This document shows, piece by piece, positions 7,231-15,527 of a stretch of DNA of 23,240 bases (within the stretch, counting starts at the first letter, position 1; every line of letters starts with the position of its first letter). The stretch is from Roseibacillus sp. (GTDB taxonomy: Bacteria > Verrucomicrobiota > Verrucomicrobiia > Verrucomicrobiales > Akkermansiaceae). Made by a program: the position numbers and the translations under genes. Where the stretch lies: the NCBI GenBank assembly GCA_002729275.1, contig PBTP01000014.1, positions 11,248 through 34,487 on the forward strand, read 5' to 3'. A model generated the notes under the pieces. It worked only from the letters and a program-made list of their open reading frames with translations, did not search any database and was not told where the DNA came from.

Positions 7231-8619
7231 ATGGCCATGGCCCCCGCCTCCACCGAGCAGACCATTCTTCTTGTTGATAAGGATTTGGATTTCCTCAACT
7301 GGGCTACCAAACACCTCGAGGCCGAGGGCGTGAGGATTCTCCGGTGCGACAACGGAGATAGTGCGATCAAGGTCGTTGGCAAAACCCCAGTCGACCTCGT
7401 TGTTGCCGATATTCAATTACAACCTTTTGACGGTCTGGAGCTTCTTTCGAGACTACGGGCAAAGAACACCAACGCCGTTGTTGTTCTGACTGCAGGATTC
7501 CCCACTACTTCCCAGATCATTGAGGCAACCCGACGTGGTGCGCTTGACGTTCTCCGCAAGGAGTCCCTCTCTTTCGAACTTCGCCCTGTAGTCGAGGCTG
7601 CCCTTCAGAATATTGAGCAGCGGAAGCACGCCGACGACAGCCTTCCAAATTTACCTGATTCCGAAGGCCCCGTGCAGATGATCGGAGTTTCCAGACCCCT
7701 TCAGGAGGTTTTTAAGATTGTAGGCCGCGTATCCCAGACCGATGCACCCGCTCTGATTACTGGTGAGAGTGGAACAGGAAAGGAACTGGTTGCGCGAGCT
7801 CTCCATGAATACAGCCCGAGGCGCAAATCAGAGATGGTCGCTATTAATTGCGGTGCGATTCCAGAAAACCTTCTCGAGAGCGAACTTTTTGGTCACGAAA
7901 AAGGTTCTTTCACAGGAGCATTCGCCCGTCGTGCTGGCCGCTTCGAACAATGTGATGGAGGCACGCTGTTCCTCGACGAAATCGGAGACATGCCTGGAGC
8001 CGTGCAAGTCAAGCTTCTCCGAGTCCTTCAGGAGGGCACATTCTCCAGAGTTGGCAGCAACGAAACACTGCAAAGCGATGTTAGAATTGTCGCAGCGACC
8101 AATAAGGACCTTGCTGCCGAGGTATCCAAGGGTGAATTTAGAGAGGATCTTTATTACCGGCTCAACGTTGTTGAGATCACCCTACCCCCTCTTCGTGAAC
8201 GCCCGGAAGATGTCCCCCTGCTCGCCGAATTCTTCCTACAGCGTCTGGCTTTGAAGCAAGGCATGGCTCGCATGCGCCTGACCGGTGAGGCTATCGAAAC
8301 TCTTCAACAACATCATTGGCCCGGCAACGTCAGAGAACTGGAGAATACGATAGCACGGGCATGCGCACTTTCCACCTCTGACCTTCTGCTCCCCGAGGAC
8401 ATCCCATTTGCCCGCAGCCCATTCTCTCTATCTCAGAAGATTAGCTCGGCGCTCGACACCCTTTTATTGTCTACTCCTGAACCGGGCGGAAGCCTTCTTC
8501 CCCATCTGGTCGGTGAGATATGCAGAAAGGTCTTCGACCAGAGCGGAAACAATCTGAAGGAAAGCGCACAGCAGCTGGGGATTCCGCAATCAGAATTACG
8601 TGAGCACCTCGGCAACTGA
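7231..8619 (+). CDS. Orphan sigma-54-dependent response regulator (NtrC family)
   Basis: Activator of RNA polymerase holding sigma-54. The 462-residue protein has a receiver domain (about 10-130), an AAA+ domain (about 148-385) and a C-terminal Fis-type helix-turn-helix (about 425-460). Receiver residues are Asp60 (phospho-acceptor), Thr87 and Lys110. The usual acidic pair reads Asp16-Lys17, so the main Mg2+ ligand is replaced by lysine. In the AAA+ domain: Walker A GESGTGKE (178-185), the sigma-54 contact loop GSFTGA (225-230, normally GAFTGA), Walker B GGTLFLDE (243-250), and the conserved [10 protein letters not shown] with Arg304 and Arg310. The helix-turn-helix ends abruptly after REHLGN. 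The ATG at 7231 lies 19 bases after uppS and gives a standard receiver start; an earlier in-frame ATG at 7162 would overlap uppS. No histidine kinase gene is adjacent, so its signal and targets are unknown. Confidence 0.93.
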   Translation: MAMAPASTEQTILLVDKDLDFLNWATKHLEAEGVRILRCDNGDSAIKVVGKTPVDLVVADIQLQPFDGLELLSRLRAKNTNAVVVLTAGFPTTSQIIEATRRGALDVLRKESLSFELRPVVEAALQNIEQRKHADDSLPNLPDSEGPVQMIGVSRPLQEVFKIVGRVSQTDAPALITGESGTGKELVARALHEYSPRRKSEMVAINCGAIPENLLESELFGHEKGSFTGAFARRAGRFEQCDGGTLFLDEIGDMPGAVQVKLLRVLQEGTFSRVGSNETLQSDVRIVAATNKDLAAEVSKGEFREDLYYRLNVVEITLPPLRERPEDVPLLAEFFLQRLALKQGMARMRLTGEAIETLQQHHWPGNVRELENTIARACALSTSDLLLPEDIPFARSPFSLSQKISSALDTLLLSTPEPGGSLLPHLVGEICRKVFDQSGNNLKESAQQLGIPQSELREHLGN

Positions 8620-8640
8620 AAACAAACCTCAGCCAAGCAC

Positions 8641-8644
8641 AGGA
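8641..8644 (+). promoter_or_regulatory. Shine-Dalgarno-like site for upp
   Basis: AGGA lies 5 bases upstream of the upp ATG. It is one of the few recognisable ribosome-binding sequences among the plus-strand genes of this window. Confidence 0.45.
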
Positions 8645-8649
8645 CCGGC

Positions 8650-9267
8650 ATGACCATTCTGGAACATCCTCTCATTGCTGACCGGCTGACCTCCCTCCGG
8701 AACAAGGATTCCAGCTCTCAGGAATTTCGCTCCTTCCTCCACAACATTGCCACTCTCATGGTGGCCGAGGTAACAGCCGACCTCGAGACTACCGTGCAGG
8801 GAGTAGAGACCCCGATCGAAGAAACCGAGGGTCGCCGCCTCTCAATGCCAGTAGTCCTCGTGCCTATCCTGAGAGCGGGATTGGCTCTGGCTGAAGGATT
8901 CCTCACCGCCATCCCTGAAGCGAAGGTCGCACACATCGGCATTCGTAGAAATCATGCCACCCTGAAGCCTGAGGTGTATTATCCTAATCCGCCGGTAGAT
9001 TTTGCTAATTCCAACACTATAGTTCTTGATCCGATGTTGGCGACAGGAGGCACTGCCATCGAGACCATTCGAATTCTAAAGGAGCAGGGCGCAAAGCGGC
9101 TCATCTTTGCGTGCGTCATTGCCGCCCCCGAGGGTCTTCATGCCCTCCAGTCAGCGCACCCCGACCTCCCCATCAATGTCGCAGCTGTGGATCGCTGCTT
9201 AGATGAAAATGGATATATCTGCCCAGGCCTGGGCGATGCAGGAGACCGCTCCTTTGGAACAGCATGA
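8650..9267 (+). CDS. upp: Uracil phosphoribosyltransferase
   Basis: Salvage enzyme converting uracil and PRPP to UMP. The protein has 205 residues (E. coli: 208). The N-terminal ILEHPLIADRLTSLRNKDS block is typical. PILRAGLALAEG (72-83) and the PRPP-binding loop VLDPMLATGGTA (125-136) are diagnostic, as is the C-terminal uracil-binding GYICPGLGDAGDR (188-200). The gene starts 30 bases after the response regulator, with a short AGGA site. Its stop codon overlaps the start of the next gene in the sequence ATGA, suggesting translational coupling with the exported repeat protein downstream. Regulation by uracil cannot be seen from the DNA. Confidence 0.97.
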   Translation: MTILEHPLIADRLTSLRNKDSSSQEFRSFLHNIATLMVAEVTADLETTVQGVETPIEETEGRRLSMPVVLVPILRAGLALAEGFLTAIPEAKVAHIGIRRNHATLKPEVYYPNPPVDFANSNTIVLDPMLATGGTAIETIRILKEQGAKRLIFACVIAAPEGLHALQSAHPDLPINVAAVDRCLDENGYICPGLGDAGDRSFGTA

Positions 9268-11885
9268 TCCAATCTGGCATTTGGCTTTCGCCATGCTATG
9301 ATCCCCGCGTGTCCCGTGTAATAATCGCTCTTATCGGATTAGCAGTCTTTACTTCGGCGCTAGGTCAGGAGACCAAGGTCCTGGATAAGAATACCTCGTT
9401 CATCAAAGGCATAACGGCTCTCCGAAATCATCTCCCTGATCTAGCTATCGCTCCACTTCAGTTATCCTTGATGGACTTTAAGGACGATCCCCGGTCCAAA
9501 ACCCAGATAACCATAAAATTGGCTGAAGCCTTGGTTCGAACGGGTCGACTCCAGAAACACCATGAAAAAAGGAAAGCTCATGCGAATTCGGCATTAGAAT
9601 ACCTGAAAGAGTCCCTTCAGGAAGGCGATCCCTCTGCCACTTTCTGGTCAGCGCATGCCTACGTCCTCCTCGGAGAACTGACTCAAGCTGTAAGCCTCTA
9701 TAAAGAACTGGAAGACACCGGGGACAAAAAGCTTCGAGACCAGAGCTCTCTTTCACAAGCTCACATCCTATCGGCTCTTGGGCATCCCGACCGCGCTAAC
9801 TCCCTTCTGGAGAAAAGCTTCGCTGAAACAGATCAAAGCCAACTATCTCATGATGCCCACCTCCTACGGGCTACAATCCTTATCGCGAAGGAAGAGGGGT
9901 CTCAGGCTCGTGAAATTCTCGATAAAATCAAGCCCTCTAGTCGACAACAAGAAGTCCACCTCAGTTATCTGAAAGCACAACTTACTGCGCTTGGCGATAA
10001 GCAGGGAGCCATTTCTCTGCTGCGTAAGATTGTTGAAGACCCAAATCCAATCCAACCCTTGATACGTCATAGTGCTCAGGTATTCATGGCCGAATGCCTA
10101 AGTGCCACTGGACAGGTTGAAGAGGCCTTCACCGTACTTGTTAGCCTCATCGATGCCCGACAAAGAAGCCCTCTCCTGGAGATCTCCTTCCACCGGCTCC
10201 ACGGCTGGGCCTCAAACGAGGCTCTCAGGAAACGTTTGGAGGAGCAGCTGGGTAAATGGGCAGATTTCACCGCCAGCTCCCAACCTGAGGAATCCTCTTC
10301 TGGAACGGAGATTATTATCTCGCCGGGGACAGAGACGAGGACCGGATATGCCCTGTTCTACCACGCTCTTTCCCTAGCTCAGAGAAATACCAGCGAGTCC
10401 AACAGGCAGGCCGAAAGCAGGCTTTCATGGATCGCCGCGAACATGCCCCTTCATCCTTTTCGAGATCGCTCCATCCTGGAGATGGCCAAATTACAAATTG
10501 CGGACCGCAGAAAAGATACCGCCATCGCCACCCTCACCAAAATCGAGAATTCCTCCGGGTTGCCAGGCATACGCCAAGAATCAGCACGGTTGCTGGCGAG
10601 ACTCCACTTTGAAGGTGGAGCTTTTACCTCGGCCTCCTCAGCATTCCTCCGAGCGCATAGGTCCCTCCCTGCGGGAGAGGGCGATATCTGCGCGTTGAAT
10701 GCTGGAATCAGCCTCTTGCGGGCCGGCGATAAAACCAGTTTCCGTGGCCTTCTCCAAGCACTCGAGCCTTTGGAGGTTCGCAATACGCTTCTTCTGGAAA
10801 GAGCACTTCATGAGGCATCTCTACAGTCCGGCGATGCGGAAACCCTCCTAAAAACCTTCCTCGAACGTCATCCCCGACATCCGCGGAGCGCTGAAGCCCA
10901 TCTCGCGCTCTTGGAATCATATGTTCGTTCAAACCAGGGAGACACCCAAACTCTGGAAGAGATTTCCGCTCAGGCGGCATCTCTTCCCACGAATTCTCTG
11001 AGGCCGCGCGAAAAACTACGACACCTTAACCTTCATCTTCAGATCGCCGGCCTGACGGGGAAGTGGGAGCTTGCCATCAAGACGTCAAAACAATTTCTGA
11101 AAACTGATCCAATAAGCCAAATGACACCCTTTGTTCGCTTCAAGCTGGCTGAGGCGCACTTCCACAATGGGGACATGCTCGACGCTCAGACTCGTTTTCA
11201 GGATATTGCCTCCTCAACGAAAAACTCTGAAATTTCCGAGACGGCTCTTTTCTATGCCGCAAGATCAGCCCTCAAAGTGGGAGGGGATAACTCCGATGCT
11301 GACGCGGAAGTATTCCTCAATACAATCATTGCAAAAAGAGGCTCCCTTTACATGGATGCCAAACTTCTCCTGGCCCGTAGCCAGATCGAGCGGCAACCCA
11401 AGAAAGCCTTGGTCACCTTGGACAGCCTTCTCACCGGAGAGGCTCCAGACCTACTTGACGCCCACATGCTCGCTGCTGAAGCCCACCGGGAAATTGGCGA
11501 TCCCAGCAACCTTGTAGCATCACTTAAAATCTACGATCGAATCCTGCTACGGACTGATACAGCTTACGCCTTAAGCAATCGCCTGTTCTTTCTCAAGGGC
11601 CAGGTTTTTGAGGATCTGAAGAAACCAAGGGAGGCTTTAGAGGCCTATTATCATATCGTGCAGAGGGACAACCTTCCGGAAGGCAAGACCCCGACGGAAT
11701 GGTTTTATTTTTCACGATGCGCTTTTGCTGCAGTCGAGCTTCTGTCCAAGGGAGCCCTCCCCCGTTGGGCTGCATCCGTTGAAATACTGAGAACCGTCGA
11801 GAACAGCGCCAGCCCATGGCGAGAGGAAGCGGGTCGGCGGCGTCTTGAGATAGAGCTAGAACACCAGCTCTTTGACGGTCAGTGA
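9264..11885 (+). CDS. Large exported TPR-like helical-repeat protein, function unknown
   Basis: I do not recognise a specific family. The 873-residue frame is almost wholly alpha-helical with degenerate tetratricopeptide-like repeats. Examples are the stretches around residues 126-150 (ending AVSLYKELED), 196-222 and 233-260 (ending ISLLRKIVED), and 268-296. Many more extend to the C-terminus. A hydrophobic signal sequence lies at about 18-35, ending SALGQ, so the protein is probably periplasmic or lipid-surface facing. No enzymatic motif is seen. The start is uncertain: ATG 9264 overlaps the upp stop (ATGA) but gives a long n-region before the signal peptide, while GTG 9309 gives a compact signal peptide beginning MSRVIIALIGLAV. 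Such long TPR proteins often act as assembly scaffolds, for example in outer-membrane or secretion complexes; that role here is inference. Confidence 0.8.
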   Translation: MIQSGIWLSPCYDPRVSRVIIALIGLAVFTSALGQETKVLDKNTSFIKGITALRNHLPDLAIAPLQLSLMDFKDDPRSKTQITIKLAEALVRTGRLQKHHEKRKAHANSALEYLKESLQEGDPSATFWSAHAYVLLGELTQAVSLYKELEDTGDKKLRDQSSLSQAHILSALGHPDRANSLLEKSFAETDQSQLSHDAHLLRATILIAKEEGSQAREILDKIKPSSRQQEVHLSYLKAQLTALGDKQGAISLLRKIVEDPNPIQPLIRHSAQVFMAECLSATGQVEEAFTVLVSLIDARQRSPLLEISFHRLHGWASNEALRKRLEEQLGKWADFTASSQPEESSSGTEIIISPGTETRTGYALFYHALSLAQRNTSESNRQAESRLSWIAANMPLHPFRDRSILEMAKLQIADRRKDTAIATLTKIENSSGLPGIRQESARLLARLHFEGGAFTSASSAFLRAHRSLPAGEGDICALNAGISLLRAGDKTSFRGLLQALEPLEVRNTLLLERALHEASLQSGDAETLLKTFLERHPRHPRSAEAHLALLESYVRSNQGDTQTLEEISAQAASLPTNSLRPREKLRHLNLHLQIAGLTGKWELAIKTSKQFLKTDPISQMTPFVRFKLAEAHFHNGDMLDAQTRFQDIASSTKNSEISETALFYAARSALKVGGDNSDADAEVFLNTIIAKRGSLYMDAKLLLARSQIERQPKKALVTLDSLLTGEAPDLLDAHMLAAEAHREIGDPSNLVASLKIYDRILLRTDTAYALSNRLFFLKGQVFEDLKKPREALEAYYHIVQRDNLPEGKTPTEWFYFSRCAFAAVELLSKGALPRWAASVEILRTVENSASPWREEAGRRRLEIELEHQLFDGQ

Positions 11886-11952
11886 ACCTGCAACCGCGAA
11901 TTCGCAGAAACGCGCTCGACAGCTCGGGAATCCAGAGCAAAGTTTCGTCGCG

Positions 11953-13032
11953 ATGCCAAAGCCAAAGCTCTTTATTCCGGGACCCGTAGACATTTCTCCT
12001 GCAACCTATGAAGCGATGTGCTCTCCCATGATCGGGCATCGTGGAAAAGACTTTGAGGCTGTCTATGCATCCGCACAACCGGGACTTCAAGAAATAGCAG
12101 GCACAAAACGGCCCGTATTCCTTTCAACTTCATCAGCATGGGGAGTCATGGAGGGAGCTATTCGAAATCTCGTTCAGAAAAAAGTCCTAAACCTGTGTTG
12201 TGGCGCGTTCTCTGACAAATGGTTTGATGTATCGCAACGCTGTGGGAAAGAAGCAGAAAAGATTCAGTCCGAGTGGGGCCAACCGATCGATCCCGACTTG
12301 GTAAGAGCTAAGCTTGCCGAAGGCGGCTTTGACACTGTTACCCTTGTTCACAACGAAACCTCAACCGGAGTCCTTAATCCACTCTCTGAGATAGCGGGAG
12401 TCGTAAATGATTTTGAGGACGTCCTACTGGTAGTCGACACCGTCAGCTCCTTCAGTGCTCTTCCCATCCCGACCGATGAAATTGGAGTCGACGTCCTGCT
12501 TGCAGGTGTCCAGAAAGCGATGGCTCTTCCTCCCGGACTCTCCGTTTTCGTCGTCTCCGAAAAGGCCCTAGCAAGAGCCGAGAAAACCAATGACCGTGGA
12601 TATTATTTCGATTTCCTGGAGTTCGAAAAAAATCACCAGAAGAACAACACTCCCTCGACACCATCAATCAGCCTACTCTACGCCTTGGACTCTATGGTGT
12701 CATCGATCATGGAGGAGGGGCTTGCGGCCAGATTCCGGCGCCATTCCGAGACCAACGCTCTGGTCCACAAGTGGGTTGAGGAAAATGGCTTCGAGCTATT
12801 CGCCCCGGAGGGCTTCCGCTCCAAGACTCTTACCGCCATTCAGAACAATCGCGAAATCGATGTTCCGGCATTCATTAAGGCCGTTCGAGAACGCCACAAC
12901 TTTCTCATCAATGGCGGTTACGGGAAGATCAAGGGTAAGACATTCCGGATCAGCAACATGGGCAACGAGACCGCCTCCACCATGGACGAGCTACTTTGCG
13001 CCCTGAGCGAGGTTCTCCCTGAATTCATCTAG
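11953..13032 (+). CDS. Class V PLP aminotransferase (alanine/serine-glyoxylate type)
   Basis: Pyridoxal-phosphate enzyme of the serine-pyruvate / alanine-glyoxylate aminotransferase family. The 359-residue protein begins MPKPKLFIPGPVDISP, the family's usual N-terminus, which is why the ATG at 11953 is preferred to a TTG at 11872 lying inside the upstream gene. Lys188 in DVLLAGVQKAM is the Schiff-base lysine, and Asp162 in VVDTVSS is the residue that pairs with the pyridine nitrogen. HNETSTGVLNP (133-143) is the conserved substrate/cofactor loop. Substrate cannot be fixed from sequence. Candidates are serine or alanine with glyoxylate, or a phosphoserine aminotransferase role in serine synthesis, which some members of this family perform. 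It starts 67 bases after the repeat protein and converges on pepP with a 52-base gap. No RBS is evident. Confidence 0.9.
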   Translation: MPKPKLFIPGPVDISPATYEAMCSPMIGHRGKDFEAVYASAQPGLQEIAGTKRPVFLSTSSAWGVMEGAIRNLVQKKVLNLCCGAFSDKWFDVSQRCGKEAEKIQSEWGQPIDPDLVRAKLAEGGFDTVTLVHNETSTGVLNPLSEIAGVVNDFEDVLLVVDTVSSFSALPIPTDEIGVDVLLAGVQKAMALPPGLSVFVVSEKALARAEKTNDRGYYFDFLEFEKNHQKNNTPSTPSISLLYALDSMVSSIMEEGLAARFRRHSETNALVHKWVEENGFELFAPEGFRSKTLTAIQNNREIDVPAFIKAVRERHNFLINGGYGKIKGKTFRISNMGNETASTMDELLCALSEVLPEFI

Positions 13033-13084
13033 GGAAATCAGGGGCCGACGCCTTCACCCCCCCTTGAGTAGCTCTCGGAGGCAA

Positions 13085-14377
13085 TCAATCGTTCATCGCA
13101 TCCTCAATCTCCTCCACTTCAATGGGGAACTTGGAGAACAGGTTTACGTTTTCATCCCTCCCGATCAGGATGTCGTCCTCAAGACGAACCCCGAGGTTTT
13201 CCTCCCTGATGTAAATGCCAGGCTCCACCGTAAACACCATTCCCTCTTTCACCGGCTCATAAGCATTTCCCACGTCATGAACATCGAGACCCAGATGGTG
13301 CCCGATTCCATGCATGTAATACTTCTTAACGAGAGGACGCTCACGAGGATCTTGCCGCTTTGCCTCCTCGGCATCAATGAGTCCAAGCTTGATCAGCTCA
13401 ACCTCCATCAATTCGATAGTATGGTCACGCCAATCTTGCTGCGTAACTCCGGGGCGGAGAAAGTTCATTGATCCACGCTGAACCGAGAGGACTGCGTTAT
13501 AGACGTCACGCTGACGATCGGTGAATCGCCCGTTTACGGGGACTGTCCGGGTCATATCGGCATTCCAATTTGCCCACTCAGCACCAACGTCCATCAAGAC
13601 CATTTCCCCATCTTTGCAGATAGCGTTGTTCTCCAGATAATGAAGCACGCATGCATTTTTTCCCGCTCCAATTATGGGAGGATACGCAAATCCCTTTGAG
13701 CGGTTCCGAACAAATTCATGAAGGTACTCAGCTTCGATCTCCCATTCCCCAACTCCTGGACTGATGAATTCAAGCGCTCTGCGAAATCCACTTTCTGTCA
13801 GATCTATCGCCTTTTGCAGCTGGACTAACTCCACTTCGTCCTTGATGACACGCAATTGATTCATCAGCGGAGCAAGACGCCTGTAGTCATGTAAAGGATA
13901 GCGATCTCTGCACTCCTTGATGAAGCGGGCGTTGCGCGTCTCAACTACTACGTCCGCCCGCAAATGCTCGTTGGTAGCCAGGTAGACAGATCTGGCCTGA
14001 GGCATCAGGCGATGAAAGTGAGCATCAAAGCTACTCGTCCAATTCACCTGCTTGACGCCAGAAACTTCGGTTGCCTGCGACTTCGTCAGCTTTTCCCCCT
14101 CCCAGATTGAAATCAATTCACTGGTTTCCCTCACAAACAGAATTTCACGATCTCTCTCCTCAACCGCATCTGGAAACAGAATAACTACAGATTCCTCCTG
14201 ATCGACCCCTGAAAGATAATAAAGATCGCGGTTTTGCACCAAGGGAAGCACTCCATCCGCATTGGTCGGAAGGATGTCATTTGCATGCACTATTGCCATG
14301 GAGCCAGGCTCCATCAGCTCAGACAACCGCGCGCGGTTCTGCGCGAAAAGACCACTTTCAATCTGCTCGTATCTCAT
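13085..14377 (-). CDS. pepP: Xaa-Pro aminopeptidase (aminopeptidase P)
   Basis: Dinuclear-metal peptidase of the M24 family that removes an N-terminal residue preceding proline. The protein has 430 residues. The N-terminal AMP_N domain begins MRYEQIESGLFAQNRARLSE, closely like other PepP proteins. The catalytic pita-bread domain starts at about 180. Metal ligands are Asp263 and Asp274 (in MDVGAEWANWNADMTRTVP), His360 in GIGHHLG, Glu385 in VEPGIY and Glu400 in LEDD, all present. The ATG at 14377 is chosen because family homology begins there; an in-frame start at 14431 would add 18 residues and overlap nadK. A GAAGG sequence lies 4 bases upstream. It is downstream of nadK with 34 bases between, so it is probably on the same transcript. 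Confidence 0.95.
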   Translation of the reverse strand: MRYEQIESGLFAQNRARLSELMEPGSMAIVHANDILPTNADGVLPLVQNRDLYYLSGVDQEESVVILFPDAVEERDREILFVRETSELISIWEGEKLTKSQATEVSGVKQVNWTSSFDAHFHRLMPQARSVYLATNEHLRADVVVETRNARFIKECRDRYPLHDYRRLAPLMNQLRVIKDEVELVQLQKAIDLTESGFRRALEFISPGVGEWEIEAEYLHEFVRNRSKGFAYPPIIGAGKNACVLHYLENNAICKDGEMVLMDVGAEWANWNADMTRTVPVNGRFTDRQRDVYNAVLSVQRGSMNFLRPGVTQQDWRDHTIELMEVELIKLGLIDAEEAKRQDPRERPLVKKYYMHGIGHHLGLDVHDVGNAYEPVKEGMVFTVEPGIYIREENLGVRLEDDILIGRDENVNLFSKFPIEVEEIEDAMND

Positions 14378-14381
14378 TCTG

Positions 14382-14386
14382 CCTTC
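14382..14386 (-). promoter_or_regulatory. Shine-Dalgarno-like site for pepP
   Basis: On the minus strand GAAGG (within AAGAAGG) ends 4 bases before the preferred ATG at 14377. This supports that start over the longer frame beginning inside nadK. Confidence 0.5.
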
Positions 14387-14411
14387 TTCTAGCCGGAAGG
14401 AGCCCCCCTGT

Positions 14412-15263
14412 CTAGCCGCCTGACCAACCAAGCTTTCCCCGAAGCGTCTCGTAAAAACTGTGATTTGGGAGCCTCACAATCTTAAGCGGTGCCGGCGCTC
14501 TCTCGACCCTTACTACGCTGGACTCTCCTAGCTGAAGAACATCCCTACCATCGACAGTAAACAAGATGGAATCCGAATGTCGCTGGTTCGCCTCTAATTC
14601 GATCACAGAACTATCGCCTAGAACAAGAGAGCGATCACTCAGGCTGTGGGGGCAGATTGGGGTAATGACAAGAACACCTGCCTGCTCATCGATGAGAGGG
14701 CCTCCAGCAGCGAGAGAGTAGGCCGTCGATCCGGTGGGGGTCGCCACAATGAGCCCATCAGCACGGTAGCGGTTAAGGAGCTCTCCATTCACACGAGCCT
14801 CCAGTGAAATCAATCGTCCGGTCCCACCCCGCATCAGCACGACTTCGTTGAGAGCCATGAAGACATGATTCTGCCCGGTTTCATCTGTCATGGACACCTG
14901 AAGCACCGCTCTCATTACGACCGCATGCCTATCTTCCGCAATAGCAGCAGCAAACTCGTCGACATCAGCAGCAGTGCAGGCCGTGAGAAATCCCAATGTT
15001 CCTATATTTACCCCCGCTACCGGAACGTCACAGTTCCCCATCTTATGAACCGTATTTAGAAAAGTGCCGTCGCCTCCCAGGGATATAACCATTTCTGCTC
15101 CTTCCCACGCCTGCTCGAGGCCCGCCTTCCCAACGAGTTCCGCACTATCCTTTTCAAGGACCGTTTCGATTCCCCTCGCAGTCAATGCCTCACAAATTCT
15201 CTTCAAGGCGGGAGCTGCCTGTGCATTCTGGGGATTCGCGACAACCGCAACTTTCACTTCCAC
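14412..15263 (-). CDS. nadK: NAD kinase
   Basis: Phosphorylates NAD to NADP in the cytoplasm. The 283-residue protein has the signature GGDGT at 63-67 followed by FLNTVH. NIGTLGFLT is at 86-94, NE at 139-140, and the conserved ATPTGSTAYSLAAGG at 174-188, which binds substrate NAD. Start is GTG at 15263, giving MEVKVAVVANPQN, with a strong GGAGG site 7 bases upstream; a second GTG two codons on is possible. Length fits bacterial enzymes (about 280-300). It lies 3 bases after a possible small Cys-rich ORF and 34 bases before pepP. Whether it uses ATP only or also polyphosphate cannot be told. Confidence 0.96.
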   Translation of the reverse strand: MEVKVAVVANPQNAQAAPALKRICEALTARGIETVLEKDSAELVGKAGLEQAWEGAEMVISLGGDGTFLNTVHKMGNCDVPVAGVNIGTLGFLTACTAADVDEFAAAIAEDRHAVVMRAVLQVSMTDETGQNHVFMALNEVVLMRGGTGRLISLEARVNGELLNRYRADGLIVATPTGSTAYSLAAGGPLIDEQAGVLVITPICPHSLSDRSLVLGDSSVIELEANQRHSDSILFTVDGRDVLQLGESSVVRVERAPAPLKIVRLPNHSFYETLRGKLGWSGG

Positions 15264-15266
15264 CCT

Positions 15267-15527
15267 TTAGCCTCCACCACCCCTTATCGCAATCTTTTGG
15301 ATTGCCCCCGTCAGCCAGAGACACTGAAGCGGGTAGACCCTGAGCATGAGATAGCACCCGAACCGCGGAAAGGCATCCAAGGCGTTTGCCCTGTACGCAC
15401 AGCGTATTTCAAGGCAGTCTAGCACCCTCGGACACTCTAAACATATGCTGAAATCCGGGGGTGTTCCCCCCAATTCTTCTATATCAAGCATAAAGTCTTG
15501 CTCGATTCTTGTCGATTTCTCTCGCAC
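15267..15527 (-). CDS. Possible small cysteine-rich protein upstream of nadK
   Basis: An 86-codon frame starting at GTG 15527, or 74 codons from ATG 15491, ends 3 bases before the nadK start. No other gene overlaps it. The product has six cysteines (29, 32, 38, 43, 58, 69), the first four in CLECPRVLDCLEIRC (C-x2-C-x5-C-x4-C), which could bind Zn2+ or an iron-sulfur cluster. A partly hydrophobic stretch with aromatic residues follows (about 57-81), and the end is four glycines, the codons of which supply the nadK Shine-Dalgarno. I know of no family with this pattern. In favour: tight abutment to nadK, same strand, otherwise empty DNA, amino-acid composition that looks protein-like. Against: no Shine-Dalgarno before either start, short length, and no homologue I can recall. 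It may be a real undescribed gene or chance. Confidence 0.4.
   Translation of the reverse strand: MREKSTRIEQDFMLDIEELGGTPPDFSICLECPRVLDCLEIRCAYRANALDAFPRFGCYLMLRVYPLQCLWLTGAIQKIAIRGGGG
15271..15275 (-). promoter_or_regulatory. Strong Shine-Dalgarno site for nadK
   Basis: GGAGG on the minus strand, with a 7-base spacer to the GTG start at 15263. It falls in the last glycine codons of the upstream small ORF. This fixes the nadK start and is the clearest ribosome-binding site in the window. Confidence 0.7.

Noticed and set aside
15365..15443. Minus-strand sequence resembling part of a tRNA-Ser (GTGTCCGAG, then CTTGAAA like an anticodon loop with TGA)
   Set aside because: The supposed anticodon stem does not pair (ACTGC against TACGC), the D-arm is too short, and no T-arm with a paired stem follows at the right distance. 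The bases are better explained as codons of the small Cys-rich ORF.
15457..15470. GGGGG-TGTT-CCCCC hairpin as a transcription terminator
   Set aside because: The stem is only 5 bp with no proper T-tract, and it lies inside the possible small ORF upstream of nadK, where a terminator on either strand is hard to explain.
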